A stretch of 64,000 nucleotides of DNA from Pseudodesulfovibrio portus (GTDB lineage: Bacteria > Desulfobacterota > Desulfovibrionia > Desulfovibrionales > Desulfovibrionaceae): assembly GCF_026000375.1 (NCBI RefSeq), contig NZ_AP026708.1, positions 560,501-624,500 of the forward strand, written 5' to 3'. The translations under genes were made by a program, and so were the position numbers. The notes under the pieces are model-generated. The model was not told the DNA's origin. It did no database searches and saw only the letters and a list, made by a program, of their open reading frames with translations. Shown here piece by piece: positions 41,612 to 49,320 of this stretch. Each line of letters begins with the position of its first letter. Within the stretch, counting starts at the first letter, position 1.

Positions 41612-41947
41612 ATGGCGCTCATTTTCGGCTCGCCCAAGAAGGCTGCGGACAAGGACGACATAAAAAATGACCGGCGGCTGCACCTGGCCAAGGAGATGTA
41701 CCTGGCCGGGAAGCTCAAGATCATGTCCACCGAGACCATCCCCGGACGCGAAATCCAGTCCGCCTTCGGCCTCATCGTCTGCCGCAGCTACGTCTTCGAC
41801 AACGCCTTCTACGGCCTCATGGCCCAGGCCGTGGACGTCAACGCGGACGCCATCATCGGCTACCGCGAATCCGTGGCCTTTCACCCCGAGGGCGACAAAT
41901 ACTACTCCTGCTACGGCACCGCCGTACGCATGAAGAAGGTCAAGTAG
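41612..41947 (+). CDS. YbjQ-like (DUF74/UPF0145-type) protein
   Basis: Protein of 111 residues from the ATG at 41612 (GAGG 6 bases upstream). The YbjQ pattern is visible: MSTETIPGREIQSAFGLI, then AVDVNADAIIGYRES and a C-terminal CYGTAVRMKK. The family forms pentameric rings of small alpha-beta subunits and is sometimes called heavy-metal-binding, but its physiological role is open. An N-terminal extension of about 35 residues (GSPKKAADKDDIKNDRR) is longer than usual. A sharp -10-like TATATA lies upstream. It ends at a type A repeat. Confidence 0.8.
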   Translation: MALIFGSPKKAADKDDIKNDRRLHLAKEMYLAGKLKIMSTETIPGREIQSAFGLIVCRSYVFDNAFYGLMAQAVDVNADAIIGYRESVAFHPEGDKYYSCYGTAVRMKKVK

Positions 41948-41950
41948 GCG

Positions 41951-42050
41951 CCTCCGGCGGCTGGGGGAAGGGGAGAGGGGGACCCTTTGGAAAGGGTCCC
42001 CCTCTCCCCTTCCCCCAGACCCCCATCCCCTCTCCCCTCCTAAACTTTTT
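41951..42050. repeat. dispersed palindromic repeat, type A, copy 2
   Basis: A perfect 28-bp inverted repeat (41961-41988 with 41991-42018) separated by only GG, with CCTCCGGCGG on the left and AGACCCCCATCCCC and CTTTTTG on the right. It begins CTGGGGGAAGGGG like copy 1, but the inner part differs while still pairing perfectly: compensating change that shows selection for the hairpin. It ends the YbjQ-like gene. Confidence 0.88.
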
Positions 42051-42123
42051 GTCGGCGCATCCGCGCGGGTGTGCGTTATCGAGACTAGTGGCCTCGAAAG
42101 CGGTTAAGTAAAAAAACACACGT

Positions 42124-42183
42124 CATCCGAACGGAAAACAGGCTCGACATGCTTACATGTCGAGCCTGTTTTCCGTTCGGATG
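42124..42183 (-). terminator. 28-bp perfect hairpin, terminator-like for the aro-ktr operon
   Basis: Arms 42124-42151 and 42156-42183 are exact complements around CTTA. The stem starts CATCCGAACGGAAAAC. On the minus strand a run of seven T (rc of 42110-42117) follows after a short spacer, so it could end the transcript coming from aroC. The length is far beyond what termination needs. Confidence 0.65.
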
Positions 42184-42187
42184 GCAC

Positions 42188-42275
42188 ACCGCCGAAGGCG
42201 GCCATGGGGGTCTGCTCCCTGGTGGGTGCAGGGCGGAGCCCTGCCCGTCGGAGACGCCCTGCGGCGAGCACTCTC
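42188..42275. repeat. dispersed GC-rich repeat, type B, copy 2
   Basis: Matches the block at 29055-29160 (CGCCG-AGGCG, ATGGGGGTC, TGCTCCCTGG, GGGTGCAGGGC, GTCGGAGACGCCC, TGCGGCGAGCA) with an 11-base gap. It is next to the 3' end of aroC, just as copy 1 is next to the 3' end of the persulfide reductase gene. Confidence 0.75.
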
Positions 42276-43340
42276 CTAATCACGCACCCCAAGCCTGCGG
42301 TCCATGAGCAGCATGTCGGCCAGTGTCAGGCAGACCATGGCCTTGAGCACCGGATTGATGCGCGGGATGGCCGCGATGTCGTGCCTGCCGCCAATGGTGA
42401 TGGCCGTGGGTTCGCCCGTGGTGGTGACGGTGGATTGTTCCTGCGCGATGGACGGGATGGGCTTGACGTAGGCGCGGGCCACGATGTCCTGGCCCGAGGA
42501 AATGCCGCCGAGGACGCCGCCTGCGTTGTTGGACAGGAACCCGTCGGGTCCGATGGGGTCGTTGTTCAGGCTGCCCAGGGAGCAGGAGGCGTTCATGCCC
42601 GAGCCGATCTCCACGCCCTTGACCGCGCCAACGGACATGAGCGCGTAGGCCAGGCGGGCGTCCAGCTTGTCGAAGACCGGTTCGCCGAGCCCGGCAGGCA
42701 CGGAGGTGGCCCGGACCTCGACCACGCCGCCCAAGGTGTCGCCCTGGGACTTCACGTCCTTGATGCGTTCTTCCCAGGCGGTGATGATGTCCGCATCCGG
42801 GCTGAAATAGGGGCGGTCCTGCGCGGACTCGAAATCAAAGTCGTTGGCCGGGATGCCGCCCAGCTCCACGGTATAGGCGTAAACCGCTATTCCCTCGGCC
42901 CGCAGCAGCTCCTGGGCGATGGCTCCACCCGCCACACGGGATACGGTCTCGCGCCCGGAGGAACGTCCGCCGCCCCTATAATCACGAAAGCCGAACTTGG
43001 CATTGAAGGAATAATCGGCATGACCGGGCCGGAACACGTCCTTGATCTTGGAATAATCCTTGGACCGCTGATCGCTGTTCTCGATGTAGAACCCGATGGG
43101 CGTGCCCGTGGTTCTCCCTTCGAATACGCCGGACAGGATCTTCACCCGGTCCGCTTCCTTGCGCGCCGTGGAGGCCAGTCCGCCCTGCCCGGGCCTGCGC
43201 TTGTCCAGCTCGAGCTGAATCATGGCCTCGTCCAGGGGAATCCCTGCCGGGCAGCCGTCCACCACTCCGCCCAGACCGGGACCGTGGGACTCGCCGAAGG
43301 TGGTCAACTTGAAAAGATCGCCAAAGGTGTTGCCGCTCAT
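42276..43340 (-). CDS. aroC: chorismate synthase
   Basis: Protein of 354 residues, normal length. The family signatures are GESHGPGLGGVVDGCPAG near residue 13, RPGHADYSFNAKFGFRDYRG (cut at 20), GGRSSGRETVSRVAGGAIA, and FLSNNAGGVLGGISSGQ. It turns 5-enolpyruvylshikimate-3-phosphate into chorismate, using reduced FMN. It is the last gene of a transcription unit aroK-ktrB-ktrA-aroC, starting 9 bases after ktrA. Confidence 0.97.
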   Translation of the reverse strand: MSGNTFGDLFKLTTFGESHGPGLGGVVDGCPAGIPLDEAMIQLELDKRRPGQGGLASTARKEADRVKILSGVFEGRTTGTPIGFYIENSDQRSKDYSKIKDVFRPGHADYSFNAKFGFRDYRGGGRSSGRETVSRVAGGAIAQELLRAEGIAVYAYTVELGGIPANDFDFESAQDRPYFSPDADIITAWEERIKDVKSQGDTLGGVVEVRATSVPAGLGEPVFDKLDARLAYALMSVGAVKGVEIGSGMNASCSLGSLNNDPIGPDGFLSNNAGGVLGGISSGQDIVARAYVKPIPSIAQEQSTVTTTGEPTAITIGGRHDIAAIPRINPVLKAMVCLTLADMLLMDRRLGVRD

Positions 43341-43349
43341 GTATGCTCC

Positions 43350-44009
43350 CTAGTAGGTCTTGACTTTGATGACATCCTCGGTCTTGCCGAGAAGTACCAG
43401 CACGTCGCCGTCCACCAATTGCCTGTCCGCCTGGGGAACGAAATGAAACTCCGACTCCCCGCTCTGCCTGAAAGCGATCACCTGGACCTGATACGAGTTG
43501 GTCAGGTTGAGCTCGCGCAGCGTCTTCCCGGCCCACTGGTCCACGACGATCTCGCGGGTGGCCACGTCCTTGCCCAGGCCGAAATACTCGTGCAGCCCCG
43601 GCGCGGCCAGCCGATGGGCCAACTGGAAGGCCACAAAGGCCTCCGGGAAAACGACAAAGGGCACGCCGAGCTTGTACAGCACCCGCTCGTGGGCCTCGCT
43701 GACCGCCTTGACCCAGATGTTCTTCACGCCGATGGATTGCAGGTTGAGCACCACCAGGATGGACGCCTCCATGGAATCGCCGGTGGACACGATGACCCGC
43801 TCCAGGTCCTTGAAACCTATCTGGGCGAGGGCCTTCTCATCCGTGGCGTCGGCCTCGAAAGTCTGGGCAAGGATATCCTGCGCCCTGCGGATGTATTCGG
43901 GATTGATGTCCACGCCGACCACCTTGATGCCCAGGTCCGTCAGGGCCGTGGCCAGGGACAGGCCGAACTTGCCCAGCCCGATGACGCCGACTTCCTTGTT
44001 CTTGATCAT
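43350..44009 (-). CDS. ktrA: K+ uptake regulatory subunit (RCK domain)
   Basis: Protein of 219 residues. The RCK/TrkA-N Rossmann fold has GLGKFG (residues 11-16) and the ribose-binding acid D34 in VVGVDINPE. The C-terminal RCK_C domain holds LRELNLTNSYQVQVIAF and ALVDGD-like LVDGDVLVLLG. KtrA forms an octameric ring that gates KtrB in response to ATP/ADP or NAD(H). The size and single Rossmann domain point to KtrA, not the double-domain TrkA. Gene order is ktrB then ktrA with a 32-base gap. Confidence 0.93.
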   Translation of the reverse strand: MIKNKEVGVIGLGKFGLSLATALTDLGIKVVGVDINPEYIRRAQDILAQTFEADATDEKALAQIGFKDLERVIVSTGDSMEASILVVLNLQSIGVKNIWVKAVSEAHERVLYKLGVPFVVFPEAFVAFQLAHRLAAPGLHEYFGLGKDVATREIVVDQWAGKTLRELNLTNSYQVQVIAFRQSGESEFHFVPQADRQLVDGDVLVLLGKTEDVIKVKTY

Positions 44010-44041
44010 GTCTTCTCCTTAAATCTATTCGAACAGACGGT

Positions 44042-45403
44042 CTATCCGAACGGGAGGTTGGCCGTGGGCACCCTGAACCGCCTCTCGGACTGCCAGCTCT
44101 GCAAGGCCGACAGCAGCCAGACAGGCCCCAAGCGCCCGACGAACATGAGAATGATGACCGTCACCTTCTCGGCGTCGCCCAGCGAGGGGGTCAGCCCCGT
44201 GGACAGCCCGACCGTGGCAAATGCGGAAACGGTCTCGAAGACGTCGGCCAGGAACTCGTCCCGGGCCATCAGGTACGGCCCGGTGCCGCTGTCCAGGGCC
44301 GCCAGGATCATGGTTCCCATCCCCACCAGCAAAAATGACATCGTGACCAACGAAACCACCGTGTTCAGGGCGTGCTGGTCCAGGGCGAACCGGCCTATGC
44401 GGACCTGCCGCCATCCCCTGAACTGCGCCCAAATAAAGCCGCACAGGGCACGGAAGGTAGTGGTCTTGATGCCGCCCGCGCAGGACCCCGGCGAACCGCC
44501 CACGATCATGAGCAGCAACATGAAGGCCAGGGACACGTTGGTCATGGACCCGATCTCCACGGTGTTGAACCCGGCCGTCCGGCTGGTCACCGACTGGAAC
44601 AGCGAGGTCCAGAAGTGATGCCAGAAACCGTGATTCGCGTTTCCGGCCGCCCCTTCGGCGAAAAAGATGACCACGGCCCCGATCACGACCAGGAAGAACG
44701 AGGTCTCCAGCACGATGCGCGAATGCCAGCTCAAACGAAGCGGGGTGCGCTTTTTGTTCTCGCGGAACAGGACCGCCCAAAACAGCGTGCCGCATTCGTT
44801 GAGTACGAAGAAGCCCAGCCCGCCGGCAATGATGAGCACCATGAACACCGTGTTGACGCCGCCGTGGCCCGCCCATTGGGTCAGGCTGTCGGAGTAGAGC
44901 GAGAACCCGGCGTTGCAGAAGGCGGACACGGAATGGAAGACCGCCGAATAGGGCGAGAACCCCACCGGGTCCATGGCCCACAGGATCAACGCGCCGAGTC
45001 CCTCGAGGGCGAACGTCCAAACCACCACCCGGAACAGGAATTTGGGCAGGCTGAAGCTCGGATCGCGCAGCAGGGACTGGCCCACTGCGATGCGGTCGTT
45101 GAGCGACACGTGCTTGCCCAGCAGGTGAATGATCAGCGTGGTGAAGGTCATGATGCCCAGGCCGCCCGCCTGTATGAGCGCCAGGATCACGTCCTGGCCG
45201 AAGGTCGAGAAATAGGTGCCCGTGTCCACCACGACCAGGCCGGTGACGCACATGGCCGAAGTGGCCGTGAACAGGGCGTCCACAAAGGACAGCGGACCGC
45301 CGGGATGACTGGCGTCCAGATACAGGAGGACGGTCCCGGTCAGGATGGCCCCGGCAAAGAACCAGACCGGCAGCCAGTACGGTGAAAGCAATTTATCGCG
45401 CAT
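44042..45403 (-). CDS. ktrB: K+ uptake membrane subunit
   Basis: Protein of 453 residues of the Trk/Ktr/HKT superfamily. Four pore-loop repeats are visible with their selectivity-filter glycines: SAMCVTGLVVVDTG, SAFCNAGFSLYSD, SRTAGFNTVEIG and SAFATVGLSTGLTP. The fourth subunit repeat is preceded by the helix that forms the gating loop (MILAALDSGTG region). KtrB imports K+, usually together with Na+. No good ribosome site precedes the ATG, so translation may depend on coupling with aroK upstream. Confidence 0.94.
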   Translation of the reverse strand: MRDKLLSPYWLPVWFFAGAILTGTVLLYLDASHPGGPLSFVDALFTATSAMCVTGLVVVDTGTYFSTFGQDVILALIQAGGLGIMTFTTLIIHLLGKHVSLNDRIAVGQSLLRDPSFSLPKFLFRVVVWTFALEGLGALILWAMDPVGFSPYSAVFHSVSAFCNAGFSLYSDSLTQWAGHGGVNTVFMVLIIAGGLGFFVLNECGTLFWAVLFRENKKRTPLRLSWHSRIVLETSFFLVVIGAVVIFFAEGAAGNANHGFWHHFWTSLFQSVTSRTAGFNTVEIGSMTNVSLAFMLLLMIVGGSPGSCAGGIKTTTFRALCGFIWAQFRGWRQVRIGRFALDQHALNTVVSLVTMSFLLVGMGTMILAALDSGTGPYLMARDEFLADVFETVSAFATVGLSTGLTPSLGDAEKVTVIILMFVGRLGPVWLLSALQSWQSERRFRVPTANLPFG

Positions 45404-45447
45404 AGACTGTTACCGTATAGGCCTGTCGGCGCATCCTGTCAAAAAAC

Positions 45448-45969
45448 CTAGACAATGGTTTCAAGCTCTTCCAGGGCTGCCTGCACCACCGCATCCACAC
45501 TGGTCCCGGCGACCACCGCGTCGGCGCACCCCTCATAAAGCGGCGCGCGCTCGGCCAGCACTTCCCGGACCTCGTCGGCTATGGACCGGCCGGTCAGGGA
45601 AGGCCGCTGGGCCTCATTTGGATCGGCTTCGAGCCGCCGGGCCAGCTCGTCCGGCCCGGCCTTGAGATAGAGGGTGACGCCCGTCTTGAGCACGGCCCTG
45701 TTCTCCTCGCGCAGCACGATGCCGCCGCCGCAGCCGATGACCCGGCCGCCTGGAGCCGCCTCACGGGCCAACGTCTCGGCCTCTCTGTCGCGGAAGGCGT
45801 CCCAGCCGTTCCGTTCGACGTACTCGGCTATCTCCATGCCCACGGAGGCGACCAGGGAGTGGTCGGTGTCCACGAACTCGCGGCCAAGGCCCTCGGCCAG
45901 TCGGCGGCCCACGCTGGTCTTACCGCAGGCGCGCGGCCCGATGAGAAAGATGTTTCGCTTCAAGTCCAT
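45448..45969 (-). CDS. aroK: shikimate kinase
   Basis: Protein of 173 residues starting MDLKRNIFLIG at 45969. P-loop GPRACGKT (residues 11-18), shikimate-site Asp in FVDTDHSL, GWDAFRDREAETL, the GCGGG motif, and the lid region RPSLTGRS with its catalytic Arg. It phosphorylates shikimate with ATP. The ribosome site is weak. It is the first recognisable gene of the unit aroK-ktrB-ktrA-aroC. Confidence 0.95.
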   Translation of the reverse strand: MDLKRNIFLIGPRACGKTSVGRRLAEGLGREFVDTDHSLVASVGMEIAEYVERNGWDAFRDREAETLAREAAPGGRVIGCGGGIVLREENRAVLKTGVTLYLKAGPDELARRLEADPNEAQRPSLTGRSIADEVREVLAERAPLYEGCADAVVAGTSVDAVVQAALEELETIV

Positions 45970-46093
45970 TGGGGGACCGTAGTGTAAAACCGCTTCGGCT
46001 TCAATCCTTTGCCCCCGCCACATATCATTTGCAATCCGTGTGAATGTTGATACCTTCCGCCCATCCCAACGATACCAATTCGAGGAGACATAT

Positions 46094-47107
46094 ATGAAAA
46101 CTGCCATCTTCGGTTTCTCCGGCTGCGGCAAGACCGATCTGTTCGCTGCCCTGGCAGGCCCCGAGGCCGCCGCGGCGGGCAACCGGGCCATGGTCAAGGT
46201 GCCGGATGCGCGCCTGGACCCGCTTATCGCCCTCTTCAACCCGAAAAAGGTCGTGTACAGCGAGATCGAGTACCTGGACATCCCCGGCGGCGGGGGCAAG
46301 GGAACCGGACTCGGCGAACGCGTGCTCAACGAGGTGCGCCCCTACGACTGCTTCATCGGCGTGCTGGACGGCTTCTCCGGCATGAACGATCCCAAGCAGC
46401 AGTGGCAAGCCATCGAGGCGGACATGATGGTCTCGGACATGGCCGTCATCGAAAAGCGCCTTGAGAAGCTGGAGGTCGACGGCAAGAAGAACAAGGCCCT
46501 GGTCGACCCCAAGGAGCAGGAGGCCCTCAAGCGCGCCCTGGCCCTGCTCGAAGAGGAAAAGCCGCTGCGGGAAAGCGATGAGCTGTCCGCCATGCCCGAA
46601 CTCAAGGGCTACAAGTTTCTGTCCATGCGCCCGGTACTCTATGCCTGGAACTGCCCCGAGGGCGAAGAGGCAGACGTGGAACTGCCCGCCGACGCGCCCG
46701 GCATGTCCCACATCGCGGTTTCCGCCAAGCTGGAACGCGAGCTGGCCGAAATCGACGACCCCGAGGAAAAGGCCATGTTCCTGACCGACCTCGGCATCAC
46801 CGAGTCGGCCTTGGACAAGGTCATCGCCAAGACCTACGAGCTGCTCGGCCTGATTTCCTTCCTGACGGCGGGCGAAGACGAATGCCGCGCCTGGCCCGTT
46901 CGGGTGGGCTCCACCGCGCCCCAGGCTGCCGGAGTCATCCATACGGACTTTGAAAAAGGCTTCATCCGCGCCGAGGTCATCGGCTACGGGGACTTCCTCG
47001 AGTTCGGCGACTTCAAGAAGGTCAAGGACGCGGGCAAGGCCCGGCTGGAAGGCAAGGAATACGTTGTCCGGGACGGCGACATCATCGAATTCCGGTTCAA
47101 CGTCTAG
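46094..47107 (+). CDS. YchF/Obg-type P-loop ATPase, divergent
   Basis: Protein of 337 residues from the ATG at 46094 (GAGGAG upstream). P-loop GFSGCGKT (residues 7-14) and G3 DIPGGGGKGTGLGERVL are present. The last 90 residues form the YchF TGS-type domain almost unchanged (STAPQAAGVIHTDFEKGFIR, RLEGKEYVVRDGD). In contrast, the N-terminal part differs from standard YchF: the canonical start GxxNVGKST is replaced, and the protein is shorter than the usual 363 residues. It probably belongs to a YchF-like second branch. YchF proteins bind ribosomes and affect the response to oxidative stress. Confidence 0.85.
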   Translation: MKTAIFGFSGCGKTDLFAALAGPEAAAAGNRAMVKVPDARLDPLIALFNPKKVVYSEIEYLDIPGGGGKGTGLGERVLNEVRPYDCFIGVLDGFSGMNDPKQQWQAIEADMMVSDMAVIEKRLEKLEVDGKKNKALVDPKEQEALKRALALLEEEKPLRESDELSAMPELKGYKFLSMRPVLYAWNCPEGEEADVELPADAPGMSHIAVSAKLERELAEIDDPEEKAMFLTDLGITESALDKVIAKTYELLGLISFLTAGEDECRAWPVRVGSTAPQAAGVIHTDFEKGFIRAEVIGYGDFLEFGDFKKVKDAGKARLEGKEYVVRDGDIIEFRFNV

Positions 47108-47131
47108 CCGCTGCATATCCATATCAGGAAA

Positions 47132-47158
47132 AAAACCGCCCTCTCCGGGCGGTTTTTT
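47132..47158 (+). terminator. Rho-independent terminator
   Basis: AAAACCGCCC-TCTCC-GGGCGGTTTT plus further T, 24 bases after the YchF-like gene. Confidence 0.93.
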
Positions 47159-47159
47159 C

Positions 47160-47188
47160 TTGCCTTATACGCTAATAGGAATTATTAC
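47160..47188 (+). promoter_or_regulatory. promoter of the ferredoxin gene
   Basis: TTGCCT (47160-47165), 17 bases, TATTAC (47183-47188). Transcription would start at about 47195, immediately at the ATG at 47196. AGGA at 47177 would then not be transcribed, so this may be a leaderless mRNA. Confidence 0.45.
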
Positions 47189-47195
47189 TATACTC

Positions 47196-47414
47196 ATGAA
47201 CAACACGAACACATGCACCAAGTACCGTGAGGTCGCCATCGAGTTGGGCGATTGCCGTTCCTGCCAGGGCTGCATCGACCTGAACCCCGATGTTTTCGAG
47301 TGGGACGAGGTTCTGGACATGCCCTATGTCTGCCGATCCAAGGTCACCGAAGACGAGGTCAGGGACATCATGAACGCCTGCCCAGAGGACTGCATCGTCT
47401 TTGTGGATTGTTAA
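47196..47414 (+). CDS. single-cluster [4Fe-4S] ferredoxin
   Basis: Protein of 72 residues. The cluster ligands are C20, C23, C26 and C62 (GDCRSCQGC and NACPEDC); additional C46, C66 and C72 may form a disulfide as in Desulfovibrio ferredoxins with one [4Fe-4S] cluster. It is acidic, as electron carriers are. It has its own promoter and terminator. Ferredoxins of this size pass low-potential electrons, for example from pyruvate oxidation. The partner is not visible in the window. Confidence 0.9.
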   Translation: MNNTNTCTKYREVAIELGDCRSCQGCIDLNPDVFEWDEVLDMPYVCRSKVTEDEVRDIMNACPEDCIVFVDC

Positions 47415-47437
47415 TTTCGAAACGGAATTTTTAAACG

Positions 47438-47465
47438 AAAAGGCCGGGCTTATGCCCGGCTTTTT
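47438..47465 (+). terminator. Rho-independent terminator
   Basis: GCCGGGC-TTAT-GCCCGGC with AAAA/TTTT flanks and TTTTT, 24 bases after the ferredoxin gene. Confidence 0.93.
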
Positions 47466-47495
47466 CATATATTGGACTGTGGCTGAACAAGCTTA

Positions 47496-48656
47496 TTATA
47501 GAGATTCTTTTGGGTGTTCAGAATTGAGAATGGACCGTGCTCGCTCAAGACGCGCCTCCAAGGCCTCAATCAACCCCGTGGAGACATTGGCCTCCCCGCC
47601 AATCGGATTGATGGTAAAACTGGACCCCAACAGTTTCCCAACCATGCGATAGATCAAATTGTCGTAATGGACGGTCTGTTTATCATAGAATTCAAACTTG
47701 ATCCGCCGGTCCGGAAACCTGGATGGAAACGTGGTGTACCGCTGCCATCTGTCGGCTACACTCGTGATCCCCTTGATATTGTTCCATGGCACAAAGCACC
47801 GGCCGGTTTCCCCACATAGCGCAACGCCAACAGGGCTGGTCTCCAGGAGCGGTTTTCCGGGAAGGATGATTGCCAACGTCCAAAATGCAGTACCCATACC
47901 GAACAGGCAAATAAGCAACATCCCCCAGTTCACCCCATCTGGATGCGTCAGAGCCATTTTCACCACGACAGCAAAAAGAACAAGCAGGCACAAAAGGAGG
48001 ATTTTCATTTTCCCGTCATTTCGTGTCACTCTGATTTCATCTGGAAGTTCTGCCTTGGAATCCTCAACGACAGGAATTGATGCTATCGCCCTGGAGGCAG
48101 GACTCGCCTGCTTCCAACGTTCCCGTAGGCGGCTGCATACCTGTTCCGGGGAAAGAGAGGTCACGTTCCGAAGATAGAGCTTGAGCTGATCGTCAGAGAT
48201 TGCCTTTCTGGCCAACATCCGATCGATAGCGCTGTCGAAATACAACTCGTCAGAGGAGTGGAAATCGATAGTCACTGCGTAAAACATTCCGACACGCCCC
48301 CCGCGAGAGTACAACTCATACGGGACCAACTGAATATCCTTGATATTGTCCCAGGTGCAGAAACACCGCACCCTACCGCCGAAGACAATTCCCTCCGGCT
48401 GTGTCTCAAGATACTTTGAATTGCGGGTCAAGCTATATAATGCCCAGAGCAGCAGCGACAGGAAAGCCAAACCGAGAACCAACATGACGAAGCTCTCGAA
48501 AGAGAAAAAAACGGTGAACTTGGTGGCAAATCCATAGATTAGCAGGGAGAGGAAACTACCGACAAGAACCAGTCCAAACAAACACAGGACAATCGAAGTG
48601 GCCCGATTTCTGTTCTCAATGACGATCTCTTCCACCCGATCCGCCACGAGGGTCAT
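47496..48656 (-). CDS. membrane protein with internal duplication, PH-like
   Basis: Protein of 386 residues from the ATG at 48656, which overlaps the stop of the upstream gene by 4 bases (ATGA). It is built from two tandem copies of a unit: a pair of membrane helices followed by a PH-like beta domain. Unit 1 (about residues 15-180) has LETQPEGIVFGGRVRCF and WDNIKDIQLV. Unit 2 (about 210-375) has LETSPVGVALCGETGRCF and WNNIKGITSV. The pattern LETxPxGIxxxGxxxRCF-xxWxNIKxI is shared, so this is an old gene-internal duplication. Function unknown. Confidence 0.8.
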   Translation of the reverse strand: MTLVADRVEEIVIENRNRATSIVLCLFGLVLVGSFLSLLIYGFATKFTVFFSFESFVMLVLGLAFLSLLLWALYSLTRNSKYLETQPEGIVFGGRVRCFCTWDNIKDIQLVPYELYSRGGRVGMFYAVTIDFHSSDELYFDSAIDRMLARKAISDDQLKLYLRNVTSLSPEQVCSRLRERWKQASPASRAIASIPVVEDSKAELPDEIRVTRNDGKMKILLLCLLVLFAVVVKMALTHPDGVNWGMLLICLFGMGTAFWTLAIILPGKPLLETSPVGVALCGETGRCFVPWNNIKGITSVADRWQRYTTFPSRFPDRRIKFEFYDKQTVHYDNLIYRMVGKLLGSSFTINPIGGEANVSTGLIEALEARLERARSILNSEHPKESL

Positions 48657-49219
48657 TTCTTCCCCGGCATGGGCGGCAGCGAAACCTCGCAGTGATCGCC
48701 GCACACGAAGCCGCAGTAGGTGTGAAAGACGCGGGTCTGCTTCTCGCGCTGCTCGTCGGTGAGCGGCTTCATGTCCGCCTGCTCCACCATTTCAAGAAGC
48801 TTCTCATACTCCGGCACCGCGTTCATGGACCGGGCAACCGTGTCGCCGGTCTTCACGTCCAGCAGGGTGGCGTCCATGGTATCCGTGACCAGGGCATAGG
48901 GCACCGGGCCGCCCTCGATAAGCCGGGCTGCGCACACGGTCTCGCGCTCGAAAGTGCCCACGTCGCCCGCGCAAAACATGATGATGAAGATGGGCTTGCC
49001 CGCCTCGCCGTAGAGCACGAAGTCTACGGACCGTTCGAATTCCTCGCCGTCCACGCAATAGGTCAGCGGGACCTTGGCCTTGAGCCGGTCCCTGGGGTAG
49101 CCCTTCTCTTCCACCAGAAGACGGGCGAGAAGCTGACGGAACTCCTCAAAGGTGGTCTCGTCGATTTCCTCGCCGGTCAGGTAGTCGCGGAGCGTGCCGC
49201 CCAGACTGGTTTCGTGCAT
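48653..49219 (-). CDS. type I restriction R-protein N-terminal-like (HSDR_N) protein
   Basis: Protein of 188 residues from the ATG at 49219 (AAGGA 9 bases upstream). The stretch PLTYCVDGEEFERSVDFVLY, then GKPIFIIMFCAGDVGTFERE, has the PD-(D/E)xK nuclease-like order of HSDR_N domains, but the usual catalytic E-x-K is changed to FCAGD, so it may not cut DNA. A Cys-containing C-terminus (YCGFVCGDHCE) is added. It is translationally coupled to the duplicated membrane protein. There is no restriction or methylase subunit nearby. It is probably a house protein of unknown function and not a restriction enzyme. Confidence 0.75.
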   Translation of the reverse strand: MHETSLGGTLRDYLTGEEIDETTFEEFRQLLARLLVEEKGYPRDRLKAKVPLTYCVDGEEFERSVDFVLYGEAGKPIFIIMFCAGDVGTFERETVCAARLIEGGPVPYALVTDTMDATLLDVKTGDTVARSMNAVPEYEKLLEMVEQADMKPLTDEQREKQTRVFHTYCGFVCGDHCEVSLPPMPGKK

Positions 49220-49248
49220 CAAATCACTTCCTTATTATCCATAAAATA

Positions 49249-49282
49249 ACTCCCCTCCTCGCCGGAAGCAAGTGAGGGGAGT
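49249..49282 (-). terminator. probable terminator of the DUF169 gene
   Basis: ACTCCCCTC and GAGGGGAGT form a 9-bp perfect stem with a 16-base loop; a modest T-rich tail (TATTTTAT) follows on the minus strand. Confidence 0.55.
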
Positions 49283-49320
49283 AAAATCGTCCGCACAGGC
49301 CGGGAATCCCGACAACTTCC

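Noticed and set aside
42204..44618. Open frame of about 800 codons on the + strand
   Set aside because: It lies opposite aroC, ktrA and ktrB, which have clear family motifs. It is rich in Gly, His, Asp and Gln, typical for the reverse frame of GC-rich genes, and has no recognisable domain.
45448..46329. Shikimate kinase with a long N-terminal extension
   Set aside because: The extension covers the intergenic region and the start of the opposite YchF-like gene. MDLKRN at 45969 gives the normal length.
48653..49219. Type I restriction system
   Set aside because: Only an N-terminal-like domain is present, the nuclease E-x-K is missing, and no helicase, specificity or methylase gene is near.
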